From Turritopsis dohrnii (taxonomy: Eukaryota > Cnidaria > Hydrozoa > Anthoathecata > Oceaniidae), in contig BQMF02000166.1 of NCBI GenBank assembly GCA_027922465.2, positions 248,001 through 312,000 of the forward strand: a stretch of 64,000 nucleotides of DNA, read 5' to 3'. The stretch's first letter is position 1. Every line of letters starts with the position of its first letter. Positions 34,101-45,159 of the stretch are shown piece after piece. A model generated the notes under the pieces. It had not been told where the DNA came from, did not search any database, and was given only the letters and a program-made list of their open reading frames with translations. Both the position numbers and the translations under genes were made by a program.

Positions 34101-34909
34101 ATAAATAGAGCATTTATTTCAGACTTGATACACGCCATCCCTTTTCAAGAATAGAACACTTACTGCGCTGAGATAAAAATCTGCATGAAATCTGCATGTA
34201 TCAGAGTTAATACAAGACATTTGTCATTACCCTTGATTGATTGATTGATTTTTTTTAGGTAGCGCTGTATGCAGTTCAACTGATACCTGTGTTCGGTAAA
34301 ATCAACTGTTTTTAAACTTACTTCTTCAATGGCTCCTAAGAAGGATTCACATTAACGTTGTTTCACATACTGTTAACGTTGTTTCTTATCGTAGAAAGTT
34401 CACTGTATCCAATATCCCACGTTCAAATCTCATTCTGCTTGTTGTGGACAGCAACTGCGGAAGATGCAAACAAGTCGACCAAAATGATTTGCCAGGAATA
34501 CCAGCACAGAATGAAGAAAATATCTTTCCTCTTTTCTAACATTAAAAATGATAGTGGGCAATGTTTTTTCCTATTTTTTTCTGTTTCGGAGTGAATATAG
34601 TTTGTATTTCCATTGAAATTATACAGAAGAGCTCTTCTTAACACTTCCAACACTGACTTTCACAAATGCGGAATATATCAGAAGTTCAGAATATGAAAGG
34701 CAAAGAAGAAATCCAAATAAATGCTATAAAAAGCAAAACAAAGTAGGTAGCACTCTCCACCACTTCAATAAATAACCTGTGAATCATTGCAGCAAAATGT
34801 TTTGTCTTCATAGGAAACATTAAACCATTGTGGAGGAGGGTGTATGTTGACTCAACCAGCTGTTTATTTCCTGTTTATGTCCTGTTGGATTATTATTACA
34901 TATGTCTGA
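25094..34909 (+). CDS. CACNA2D: Voltage-gated calcium channel alpha2-delta subunit (multi-exon)
   Basis: About 30 plus-strand exons encode, in order: a signal peptide (MMMNVLLVSRLLLLSF, ATG at 25094); the VWA_N region (26029-26968, ending LSWQYFGSAEG); a VWA domain (DLYDARRRPW at 27333-27396, YIQGASSPKDVVILID at 27471-27521, MIDAS DRSGSM at 27609-27708, then 27829-27921, 28112-28312 and 28412-28490); Cache-type segments (GTGLVSTGSVAVF at 29356-29403, NKELLGVMATDVP at 29467-29541, IGHNGYIFVIDNNGLVLIHP at 29785-29862); later delta exons from 31624 to 33162 and 34395 on; and a last exon with HCGGGC followed by a hydrophobic end, TGA at 34907-34909. That end fits a GPI or membrane anchor. The protein is an extracellular accessory subunit that traffics Cav channels. 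Splice sites near 28670-28745, 30908-31190 and 33990-34640 are unresolved. Confidence 0.85.
25204..25583. mobile_element. MITE flanked by TA in alpha2-delta intron 1
   Basis: The ends CACGTTTTTTTTTATAAGC and GCTTATAAAAAAAAAAACGTG are inverted repeats with TA outside each, suggesting a Tc1/mariner-type insertion. The interior repeats AAGCAACA words. A diverged copy lies at about 17100-17430. Confidence 0.6.
25737..25821. repeat. Four tandem 21-bp units, each with a CACGTG
   Basis: The unit CGAAACACGTGATTTTCAGTA is repeated four times with few changes. CACGTG palindromes fall at 25741, 25762, 25783 and 25804, exactly 21 bp apart, in intron 1 of the alpha2-delta gene. Confidence 0.85.
27172..27248. 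repeat. 18-bp tandem repeat in alpha2-delta intron
   Basis: About four units alternate between AGCTACAAGGGCG and AAGTACAAGGGCG cores (GTTGATAAGTACAAGGGC and similar). The repeat lies in the intron between the VWA_N exon and the RRR-containing exon. Confidence 0.7.
28867..29282. mobile_element. MITE of ATCAGTAAT palindromes with long perfect termini, inside alpha2-delta
   Basis: The left end TGTGACGGTTTGAGGGAAAA and the right end TTTTCCCTCAAACCGTCACA are perfect inverted repeats that continue to about 34 bp with few changes. The interior is a tandem array of about 20-bp units (TTCGTTCGATTTATCAGTAA) plus palindromic ATTACTGATAAATTTATCAG. A truncated copy lies at 11070-11296. Confidence 0.8.
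29598..29776. mobile_element. Tc1/mariner-like MITE in alpha2-delta intron (diverged copy)
   Basis: The left end ACAGGTGGACTCTCTATAAT and the right end GAGTTAGAGAGAACTTACTGT are diverged versions of the termini at 15148-15326, with ATTCGAACTCTCC words inside. It has no ORF. Confidence 0.55.
31065..31101. repeat. Poly(A) run of about 37 bases
   Basis: An uninterrupted run of A lies in the alpha2-delta gene, just before a segment coding for FANLKEQIIKKLVKA. It could be the tail of a retroposed sequence or slippage in the assembly, and it hides the splice acceptor expected here. Confidence 0.8.
31890..31990. mobile_element. Partial copy of the TCCCCGATAA element
   Basis: The segment TAAGAAAGTATTAGTAAAAT, then TTTTGCAAAATGACGAAATT, then TTCCCCGACGAAATTATCCC matches the right half of the element at 5526-5660. 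It lies in an intron just upstream of the exon at 32043. Confidence 0.6.
33156..33213. repeat. Tandem duplication of a 5' splice site, 28 bp x 2
   Basis: The unit ATTGAAACGTAAGTTCTGAT plus AAACTTTA occurs twice in a row. It spans the 3' end of an alpha2-delta exon, so the donor AACGTAAGT is present twice, at 33161 and about 28 bases on. Confidence 0.8.
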
Positions 34910-35233
34910 GTATTTTACAGAACATTGAAAACATGATAATGTTAATTAAGCAAACTTTTAAGATATACATATTTGATTTGATTTTTTTGATTGATATATT
35001 TTTAGTTAAGAAACATTACAAGTCCATCACATATATAGTAGATTATATGTAAGAATGTTTGCATAATCTGAAATATAGATCGTCAGTGTGCATTGTTTCA
35101 AGTAACACGGGAAACTCGTAGAAGATCATAAATTATCTCGTCGTCGAGAACCAAGTGACTACACGGCGTAAATGTTACAATCTTACAATTGTATCAAAAT
35201 TTTAAAAGGAAATAAGTATGTAACTAGACTTGA

Positions 35234-35491
35234 CTAGAAAATTGATAAAAAATATTGAAGGATATTTTCAAATTTGATTGTTTTTGATAATTTCTTGAAT
35301 TGAGGAACATATTCAAATCTGAAATTCGATGATGAAACGAGAGCATTCCACGAGTGTGGTCCACGATATGAAATACTAAATTGACTGAGCTTATTTTTGA
35401 GCATCGGTTTAAAGAAAATTCTTGCATTTCGAGTTATATATTTGTTTTGGGGTTTGAGTGTTAGTCCATGAGCTAGACCCCTAATTTTCAC
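35234..35491 (-). pseudogene. LINE reverse transcriptase C-terminal fragment
   Basis: The minus-strand translation contains RNARIFFKP, SQFSISYRGPHSWNALV and FKKLSK. This is the pattern near the C-terminus of CR1/Jockey-type non-LTR retrotransposon ORF2 proteins (RGPxLWNxLP, then FKxxLKxxLL). No other part of the element is adjacent. It abuts the left end of the foldback element at about 35500. Confidence 0.6.
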
Positions 35492-35499
35492 AAAACGTC

Positions 35500-37912
35500 C
35501 AGATATGAATTATCAGAAATTTTATGTAGATTACGAATTTCGATGTTAGCAAGACTGCAAGTGTTGCGAAATATCGATTTTTGCGCTCTTTTTCGTGGTT
35601 GCTGGAAAGAAATTGACATTTTTAGTGTTTTGAGTTTTGCCAATTTATATGCTGTTTCAAGTGAAGTTTTTGTGCCAAATGGCCTCAAATGTTGTTAGAT
35701 AGGTCCATACCATTGCTTTAGGAATCAAAATATATATTTTATTGCTATTTGATGTAGTAAAGCTCTCCTCTACATATATTTTTATGATTTTTCATCGTTT
35801 TTATGCACATGTTTGGTAAAAAAAAGGGTCGAATTGCATCTAATTCCCTTCAAAGCTGGTTAAAAGGAAATATTAATTTATATTATGTAACTTCAATTTG
35901 TTTTAGACCGATGTTCTCCCTCACTGCTGATTTTCTTGTTCTCCTCCCCTTATTGACAAAAATTCCTCTTTTTTACTTATCATATCACCACTTTCAAGGT
36001 ACTTTCATTATGTCTCTAGATTTATACCATGGCTCCTGGTTCTAAAACAAAGATTTCAATTGATATTTCATGCACTTTAGCTCTCCTCTCCACAGGTATT
36101 TTTATTGAATTTCTAGTTAAAAATGCCTAGTTACAAAGTTCTATATCTGTTTGAAAATCATCGTTATCGCTGTCATCTGAATCAGAGTCACTTTCCAAAT
36201 CATATTCACTTTCCGAATCTGTTTCTGTAACTTTGTCATCGTCCTTTCCATTTTTGCATTCTCTACAGCTGCAAGCATCTGTGCAATTAAAGCCATTAAC
36301 GATACACATTCTTCGTGACATACTTTACAAGTACAAGAAGCCAGTTCAAGGACCTGCATTGTCAAAAGAAAGACATTGTTACATAGATTCCTTGAAAAAA
36401 AATTCCCTACAAAAGACAAAACAGCAACATAAGACTTTCATTTAAACAATATAATTTCCTTACTTCTTCTGGAGCTGGGAAGCAGGTCATCCATTTGATC
36501 GACAGTCCATTTTCCATGATCTGTAGGGTTTCCTGGATCAACATTGTTTTCGAGGCATTTTCTCCAAATTCGTGTTTGGTAATTCACTCGTTTGATATGC
36601 TGGTCCAGTACATTCGAACAAGGGGTTAATGCCTCACATGTCACTTTTCCAGCTTTCTGGCAATAGATATGATACCTTAGATCATCCAAAGATATTCCAA
36701 GCTGGAGGGCGTTCTTTTTCCCGTGCATGTGGCATACGAAACTTTCTAGGACATCAGTTATGTATTCAGGTACCTCATTCTCTGATCCTAGGATTGCAAA
36801 GGCATTTACATATTCTTCACTCTTTCCCAGTATTTGCAGTGGCTTGTCCTTGCCTCGTCCAGAGAAGGAACTTGCGGAATCACATCCTGTGGAGCAATGA
36901 AACTCGTAATACGTTTTCTGTGAGCAATCGTTTTGGTTGAGTCTTTCGAATGCTTGTTCTGCAACTCCCTTCAATTCAATCAGACGTTTCTTATCACCTG
37001 TTCCTGTCAACATGAACATATTTGCATCAATATTAGGTAGTTGTGAAAGAGTGATAGAGTGAAAAGTGTGGCTTTGTTGAAATTCTTCGTATACTTCTCG
37101 ATCGATTTCATCAACTTGATCGAACGATTCTTGTTGAGGACCAATGTCGTCTTTCAACTTTCTGATAAGTAGACGCTGTAAGGCTTCATAATACAGCTTG
37201 TATAGTCGTATGCCTCTATTGTAGCTTTTTTTTAAAATTAGCCTACTTAGATAAGAAAATTAATTGCTGTTTTGCGAAGAAAAAAAGGAATAACACATAC
37301 AAAAATAATAAAACAACAATATAAAATAATTACTTCCGTTATTTTTGAATCAACAGGTTTTTTTCCTTACGAAAATATGCCTGAAAATTGAAAAACAGAC
37401 AGAAAAATACCTGTGGAGGAGCGCTATATGCATGAAATATCAATTGAAATCTCTGTTTAGAACTGAAAACCATAATAGACCTATCTCACAACAATCGAGC
37501 CCATCTGACACAATAAAACTATTCAAAACGATATAGAAATCAGGAGAGCTCAAATGAACTAAAATGTTAATTTTTCTTCAACAACCGTGAAGAAGACCAG
37601 TGGGGGAGTGCAGTAAATTACATGTGGAGGGGAGCTAAAATGCATGAAATATCAATTGAAATCTTTGTTTTAGAACCAAAAACGATAATCCGGACCTATC
37701 TGACGAAAATTGAGCCCGTCTCATACAATAAAATTGCTAAAAACGATAGAATGCAGCAAAACTCAAAACACTTTAAACGTCAATTTCTTTTAAGCAACCA
37801 TGAAGAAGAGCGCAAAAATCGATATTTCGCAACACTTACAGCCTTGCTAACCTCGAAATTCGTAATCTACATACAATTTCTGATAATTTGGTATATGGTA
37901 TGTCTGGTCGCC
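35500..37912. mobile_element. DNA element with long complex inverted repeats around a Cys-rich ORF
   Basis: The left arm (about 35503-36120) is an inverted, diverged match to the right arm (about 37390-37905). Matching words include AATTATCAGAAATT, GATTACGAATTTCG, TTGCGAAATATCGATTTTTG and AGATTTCAATTGATATTTCA, all present in reverse complement in the right arm. Each arm contains repeated subunits built on (G/C)TGGAGGGGAGCTAAA plus ATGCATGAAATATC. Between the arms is the ORF at 36127-37157. This looks like a nearly whole, ORF-bearing DNA transposon about 2.4 kb long. Confidence 0.65.
36127..37157 (-). pseudogene. Cys-rich transposon-associated protein (HxxTGCDSxSSFxGxGK family), 1-base frameshift
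   Basis: The first exon, 37157 to about 36455, encodes FHCSTGCDSASSFSGRGKDK, a segment ending LESFVCHMHG, LRYHIYCQKAGKV and HIKRVNYQTRIWRKCL. It ends SSRR before a GTAAGG donor. A second exon (about 36355-36127) begins VLELASCTCK and then needs a one-base shift to read SRRMCIVNGFNCTDACSC and RECKNGK, followed by an acidic tail. A protein family with HAFTGCD(T/S)xSxFxGKGK and a CXC-like Cys cluster is abundant in fish and cnidarian genomes and behaves as mobile DNA. No catalytic triad is seen here, so a transposase activity is not claimed. The frameshift and the upstream in-frame context suggest a decayed copy. Confidence 0.6.
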
Positions 37913-40820
37913 AAAATGAGCATCATTTCACCCCCTGCTCATGGACTATGTGTAAAGACTGTGAAAAACAGATGGTGATTGTTTCGTTTTACACTTTAAC
38001 AGGAAAATTACAGTTGGGAAAATGTTAAATTCGTATAGTGTTGGTATGGAAGATTCTGCAAAGAGAGGCAAAAGATTATCTCTTCCCTTGAAGTGCTCGG
38101 CAATCCGGAACAATAATACTCATTATAGATAACGAACTATTTTATGTAGAGCTGAGGGTTGCACTATGCTGATGTCAGTAGAAATAGAACAATTGAGAAA
38201 TGTTCTGAGAACGAGGAGCTGTCTATTATTAACAAAGCGTTCAAACAAAGTAAAAAAATGATTGGCTCCCCTCGTGGAGATTATCTCATAAGAAAACTGC
38301 TGACACACCTTTTTCTCGACCTCATGATAGTCCATTATTTTTGAAGAATGAAAAGAAGAAAATTAAAATTCTTTATGATATTTACATGCAAAAATTATTT
38401 TATGATAAGATTTTTTGTTCCTCGAAATGATATTTTCATAGTTCTATTCTTTACTGGGAACTGTTTTGTCCGTTCTGCAAAGTAGCACTGGGTAGGAATG
38501 ACGCCCTTGTGATGATGTTCTCTGAAAAAAATAACAAAACAACAAAACATCAGCATAAAAATTTCAAAGATTTTGTAATTTCCTATTTTGAAATAAAGTT
38601 GTAGATTAATTTTGACTTACGGGAAGATGGTGGGAATGCGATGGAGCGCCATCTTTTCTTTTGTTTTCTTTTTCATTCTGCTGATATAGACTGAAAGGTT
38701 GAGATTCTATCTTCTGAAACACAAAAACAAACAAACAGGTTTGGGAAATGCTATTAAAAAGCTCTCAAGTTATGCACTGTTAAGCAAACAACCTCGTACC
38801 AAGGGTTTCTTGCCTTTTCGATATACGTCCGTATATCAAGAAACCCTGGGTACGAGGTTGCTAAGCAAAATCTTGAAATCAACTCTACCCTTGTTGTGAC
38901 GCTCTTTCTCAGTCGTCCCCGCGCGACAAACAGAGACAGGGATGACGAGAATTATTTAAAATAGGCGGATTGATGACAACTTTGGTGAAATGTAAAGATA
39001 TTCCACGAATGTTCCGTACTACAAGAAGTGGTGGGACATGTGATAACATGTGGAAAAGCGAAAGCAAATCAGCTATATAGCAATGGATTTAGGTACGAGG
39101 TTGCTGTAATGCTTTTCAGCTTATCAGAATGTTCTGCATTTAATTTTGGCGTGACTGAATCTACTTCCTGAATCTTCTACTTTCATGACGTGACAGCCTT
39201 TGAGAATAAGTGCAGCATCATGGCTTATGAAAACAACATTTCTATCAATGTATTCATAAAGTTATCCATCGTAGCTGCCTCGGTTCCATTATGAATAACA
39301 TTGATATTTGCATGGTCAGCAAAGAAACACACTTTAATGAAATCAAACTGAAGTAGAAACCTAGTGAAATCCTCAACGACGGGGGTAGTCAACGACGGGG
39401 GTAGTAAACACTGGCGAAGTTTACCCTAACTACTCTCTGTGAGAAGATCAGGAAGTAAGGAGCGATGATAATTTATTTTTACCATGTTTTTTACCGAAGC
39501 AACCTCGCGATTTGATTGGTTCTTGTGAATGGCGTTCAAGTTTATCAATTGCGGAGAAGAGCTCCACAAAGTATAATTCAATTCCTTCTTTTTTGGACTG
39601 CTACTCATCTTGGCACGCGATCTTATCAATTCGTTCATTTATTTGACGTCAAATCGTAATACACTGTGCTGCAGCTTTATTTCCATAAAAAGATGTAGTA
39701 ATCTGCACACATTCAAATCTAGCTAAAAATGTTTCATACTATTTCATTTTCTTTCAAAACTTCGCCAAAGAAATTAACAAACATTCTCTCCCTGCTGTTT
39801 CCGACATTTGAAAATTCCCCTTATCACATAACTTTATCTTGCTTAAAACACTGATGATGCTCATACCGAAAAGCTTTCGTTTATTTTAAAATCTTATTGA
39901 TTTTATTTTGTTTACATAATAAGCTCTTCCTCGTTTTTTTTATCTACAAATCAATTTCTTCCTACTGGTAAATTCTTTGAATCGCGGTTTTTTGCGAGTG
40001 CACAAAAGAGAAGTGACAACACAATCTTCAAAGTCTAGGGAATATGGGAATTGAGCTTCTCGCAAAAAGAATTGCGGAATAATTCCAAGGAATTCCACAT
40101 GTGAAAGTTCGTTGGATGGTTTTTCTTTCCAACCTGTTTCCTCTTTTAGATGTACCTAATGTATCAAAGATTAAATGAATAAATCTTGATCAGGAAATGT
40201 ATATACAGTTTGGTATTCCAATGGTATAATGGGAATTTCATCATGTTGTTTAACTGAAGATTAGAGATTTAATTAAATTTTACCTGAAATTCCTAGGAAT
40301 TTCAAGTGGATGTTTCCAGGAACTGGTTTTGAATTCTTGTGGACAGTATTCCCTTTATTATTTAAAGCTGAGTGAATGTTATGAATTTTACACACACAGG
40401 AGAGAGTTTTGTTTTGAAATTTCAATTAGTCTAAAATTAATCTAAATATATTTTTTAATTGTGTAAATAGATATCACAAACAAAACACTGTTTTGATACT
40501 GTCAGCACCCAGTGTGTGGGAAATATATTATTTAGCTAGTTACTCCGGCTTGCATGTGAAAAATTCATTATATTATCACATTTTATAACATCGAAATCCT
40601 GATACTGTAGATATAAATGACTGGGAAGGTTATTTTCTCTCATACACAGACTTCTCCATGAAAAAATTTGTGCCAGCGCACAAAAATGCACTGGCGAAAC
40701 CTCCATGGATTAATTTGTCAGCGCAATTACTTTTGGAAGCTGAAACATGGTGGTCTCAACCTGTTGGTTTAGGGAACAGTGCTTAAAACAGTAATGAAAA
40801 GTTTTTTGATCCTGAGTACA
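37913..40820. other. Intergenic DNA with scattered repeats
   Basis: No supported gene was found. The stretch contains the CCTCGTACC hairpin at 38788-38863, a 17-bp direct duplication AACGACGGGGGTAGT at about 39376-39408, and ORFs with AT-driven, unrecognised translations. Confidence 0.4.
38788..38863. repeat. Hairpin with CAACCTCGTACC...GGTACGAGGTTG arms
   Basis: The arms of 24 bases (CAACCTCGTACCAAGGGTTT plus CTTG, and its complement) pair with one mismatch. The loop holds a second perfect 8-bp stem, GATATACG/CGTATATC. Another single copy of GGTACGAGGTTGCTG lies near 39092. It is likely a foldback mobile element. Confidence 0.7.
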
Positions 40821-41301
40821 TCTATATATTAATAGCCGATTCTCTGTTTGTTTGTTTGTTTGTGCGTTTGTTTGTTTGTAAGTCACGCAAAATGGTAGAT
40901 TGAGTTGTGAGAGTGATTATTTTATTTTATTTTGTGCGACGTCAGTGTGAAACCATTGTATTGAGACCCTAATCGAATGCGACGTTTAGGGAAAATTATC
41001 TCGGTAACCAATAGGGATAACTGACGTTTTTTGGGGTCCGCGATGCAGGCCATAGAGTGACGAAAAATTTGGGTCTAATTTTTTTGGGGGACGGGTCTAT
41101 GACGTCATCAAAATTTTGATCAAAAATATCTCCGTAACGGTTGGTCGTAGCAAAACGATCCCATACATTTTTTTGATCAGTTTTTCGAGCTCTACAACAT
41201 GGGCACACTTATTATTGCCAAATCCTTAATTTTATTTTTTGTGAACCCAACGCAGGCTGAAGGTGGACATGGGCGGCGAGCGACGCCGCCTTGGCGGCTA
41301 G
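40821..41301 (+). mobile_element. Helitron-like element, solitary copy (481 bp)
   Basis: The element starts TCTATATATTAATAGCCGAT right after an A, and ends CTAG right before a T. Seven bases before the CTAG is the perfect hairpin GGCGGCG-AGCGA-CGCCGCC. The body shares the ACGACGTT, ATAGGGATAACTGACGTTTT and TTGATCAGTTTTTCGAGCTC blocks with the array at 15.5-17.0 kb. All the Helitron terminal rules are met; there is no ORF. Confidence 0.8.
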
Positions 41302-44280
41302 TATCTTTTAATTTTTAGAACGTTGTTATTTATAATTTTGTAGTAGAGAAAGATCCACCAATGAAGAAAACGTGTTATTAAAGATAAAAATTGACGGGAT
41401 TATGGTATTTCATCTTCTGCGGGTGACAGTAAATCGTCCGTTTTTGTGCCGGTATTTCAGTATTTATGTACGAAAAATCAGTATTTTGGTATGGGGTAGT
41501 TTGTCATATACACGTGATCATGATATAATGCCGATATTTTTAATAGTGTGTGAGTTATCAACATTGTTGTGGCGTAATATTTTGAATGTTTTTATTCTAT
41601 TTTTTTGTTGTCACGTCAAAAAGAACTTTTTATGTCTGCTTAAATAGCTGTTCTTCTACGCAATTCAATAACAACTAGTTAGTTATATATTGTAGATAGG
41701 GGACAATCATCCAGAGTTTTCCAGGGGGAATTGTCCTGTCACCGTTCAAAACAGGGATAAGTCTGTCTAACAAGTCTGTCTAACAAGTTAAAAATGACCA
41801 TTTTATAAACTGCCGTGCTTTATTTTATAAAGCTGGTGATTCGGGCAAATCTTATCAGGAAGCATTCAACTTCCGGGTAAAAATTGATGAGGATTCTGTA
41901 AAAGACCCCAAGGAGCTGATTGGAATTATCAAGTAAGGTCATTTTTTTCAATGGTTCAGTGACACTCAAATCCAAGTCCGCGGATATTAAAGAAGAAAAG
42001 TAACCTATTAGCATCTTTTGTCGGAATGGCTCTATGGTTGTTTCCGACTTTAGCATTTTGCCAGATTCCTTGTTGACTTCACAGTTTATTACAGTACTTT
42101 TTTTATGTGTCAACTTACGAGCATGCAGTAAATCTTCTTTGAGCGAGTTGTATTAACGTTATAGAAATAGTTTCTATTGTCATGATTCTGATTGTACCAT
42201 AACACTTGAAGTTGCTTTTTACTTGAACACTTGACACACATTTTTTTGTATTTCAAGCTAACGGTATACCTGTTTTAATCTTACTGAGTTTTACTACTTA
42301 ACAAAATTTTGTCACATTCCTTTTTATTATATTCAATGAACCTAAGAAGTTTGTGAGATAAGCAAGATTCTCCTAAACAATTTGCGTTTTTCAAAACATT
42401 TCACACTCAGTAAAATGGAAATTTATAGTGAAAATTATTCTCAGAAATCGATTTAGAGGCCATTTCTAGAGACTCTGGAAACCAAAATTTTCTTTGGCAC
42501 CCAACCATGGTGGCCGACCTTTTTAAGCAAACTATTACTTTTTTAGTCCCCAATTCCCCCAACCCTTCACTTTGAAATCCATGGTGGGAACTGCTTTTAA
42601 AATCAGATTAAATTTGAGTGGAAATTAATAACTATCATCAAATCATACAGCGAGAGTCTTTTTGCAGTGTGCATCGCTATTGTTTGTTTATAGTAACAAT
42701 TTCATAGCTTATATTATAAAGTATCACATTTAACCATTTAATGGTAGATATTGATTTTCAAGAATTATTTGTTTGTGTTTTGTATACATCTGGAATAAAT
42801 TGTTGTTAGGATGTTGATTACTTCTCAGCGAATTTAACAAGAACGCAGTATAACAAAGCAAAATTACAATTTCAGGCTTTTGTTCTTTAATATTTTAATT
42901 GGAATATTAAGTGGTTTTGCAACCCTTCGAGCAATTATCAAAATACATAATACATGAACCTGTCTCAATAGCTTTTTGAATAATTGGCCCAATAAAAGAT
43001 CCTTTTTAGACGGTATGACAGTATTTGACCCAAAATTGTGACGGTATTACAGACCCCTGAACACTTTATCACGCTATAATTTTAACAAAAGAAAAAAATA
43101 TCTGAATAACAACTAAGGTGGAGTTCTTTAACAAATTCGGTAGTTAATAGGATAAACGACTGGTGATCAATCTAGGAAAAAAGGAATTCATCATTCTCTT
43201 TGTAGTTCTAAAATGACAATGTAAATCAATTAAAACGTTACAATAACTTACTTGCTAGCACAAACTTTCTGTAGAAAAAAATGCACTGAAATATGAGTCT
43301 CGCCAGTGTGTTATCATGCGCTGCGAAACCTAAGAAAGCATGATTTGCCAGCATGCGGGCGTGCGCCAACGCAAATGCACTCGCCTCATGGAGAAGTCTG
43401 CGAACAGAACAGTAAATCATTGAAACACCATGCCCATCTGTTTTTAATCTATGACTTAAAAGTCATCGGTAAAAAACTTATCATTATTTATCTGTGTTAT
43501 CTGTGTTAATGGACATGTTAATGGAATTCAAACCGGTTCTGAACACAAAGGATGAGTATAGGAGTCGTGCTTTGGTAATTAAGATCTGATTCCCAAGACA
43601 CGACTTCTCTATTTCTCCAACTTTTTGATTTCTTTTATTAGATGTGTTTTATAAAATTTTTTACGTGTGTGTAGTATACGATAATAATTTTTTACATTTT
43701 ATTTGTAACTGTTTTTAACCGTTTTTATTCGCTTTTAGATACCTGATGATGGATCAGACGATCTGAAATATATTGTACAAAAATAAAAATCATTGTTGGT
43801 GTTAATTGAATTATAATGGACATTTACTTTTCATTTTAGAATAAGGCCTGATTCAGGGCTGAATCCTAGGTGTTTGACAGTGTTGTTGCTGTTGATTATG
43901 CTGTTGTTGCAATAACTGTTTTTTCCACAGACGAATAGCAACTAGCAGAAATACACCTCAACTGATAGATGTTTTGCTTTTGTTATTTGTTGATTTAGTT
44001 TTTGTCCTTGTTTTATTAACTTTGCATATTTACTTTTGGATGTCTCATTATTAGGCTTTTGATCTGAACTATTCAAGTCATATAGAGGTGAATGAATAAA
44101 TGCATGAATGAATAAAAACCATTTATTTACCTATATATACATAGGATGGAGACCACCTCAACAGCATACTAATCTAGGAGGGGCAACCATAAAAATTACA
44201 AATTCGAAAAGGCCTAAATATGAAGAAAATAGTAATAATAATAACAAAAAAGGATATAGAGATTCAAGAAGAACATTCGG
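41302..44280. other. Intergenic DNA without a supported gene
   Basis: The open frames here (for example 41372-41647, 41820-42113 and 43306-43509) have no recognisable domain. Short duplications such as AAGTCTGTCTAAC at about 41760-41787 occur. Nothing else of note was found. Confidence 0.4.
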
Positions 44281-44286
44281 ACGGTT

Positions 44287-44876
44287 TCAACTTAGGTGGT
44301 GATGCACAAACAGAATATTCAGGACTTTAACTAGATCAACAATTTTGAGAATTCCAAGTTTAGAGAAGATCTGATTTGAGGGTGATCTTGGCACACTGAA
44401 TGTTATCAATCTCAATGCAGTTATTTGGAGTGTAAGAATGCGATGTGATGTCAAGTTGTCCTGAAGACCCCAAATCTGACAAGCATATCGCATGTGAGAG
44501 GCAAAGATTGCATGGCAAACATTGACCAAGGGTTTAAGAGGAATTAATGCTGTAATTTAGATAGCACCCCATTGGCCCTCTGCAATTTAGTGAAAATTCA
44601 GAAATATGTGTGATTTCCAATTTAGGTGCTCATCAAGACGCTAGTACTGGGGTAGCCATGTTTCCCAACAACCTCCAGAAACGTTGCATAATTTAGGAAT
44701 TTAGAGTTCGAATGAAAGATAACAAATTCTGTTTTGCTAGTATTTAAGGAGACATTTAGCCAACAGGTTAGAGATCTGAAGTCAGCATTGATCTTGGTAC
44801 AGAATGGCCCAATACAGATCATTGATATAATAACAAAAACAGCTAGGAACCCAAAACAGAGCCTTGGGGACAGCAT
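44287..44876 (-). pseudogene. LINE reverse transcriptase remnant
   Basis: On the minus strand 44876-44622 reads WLNVSLNTSKTEFVIFHS, the palm-distal RT motif WLxxNKLxLNxxKTEFxxF of CR1/Jockey-type LINEs. Further on, 44529-44287 reads YACQIWGLQ, LQITALRLITFSVPRSPSNQ and FSKLGILKI, the segment that follows it in those proteins. The frame is broken between the two parts, so the copy is dead. Confidence 0.7.
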
Positions 44877-45159
44877 GTTTGATTAACCTGAGTAACAAGT
44901 AACAGTAGTCATAAAAACCGAAACTGTTTGCTTCCTTTCTGTGTATGTTTGAAAATTTCTTGAAATGTTGTGGAATATATTCTGTTGGCCGCTTGGATGC
45001 TTATGCATGTCATAACTTCAGCTCTAATGGGTGTTATAGACTGTATCAGATGTATGACTATCCAATATTTAATCCAGAATATCTGAAATGTGTGAACAAC
45101 ACCACAGTAGGTTTTGCTTCTGTTAAATGTTTGTATTCATGTTAAACCTTTTTAAACAG

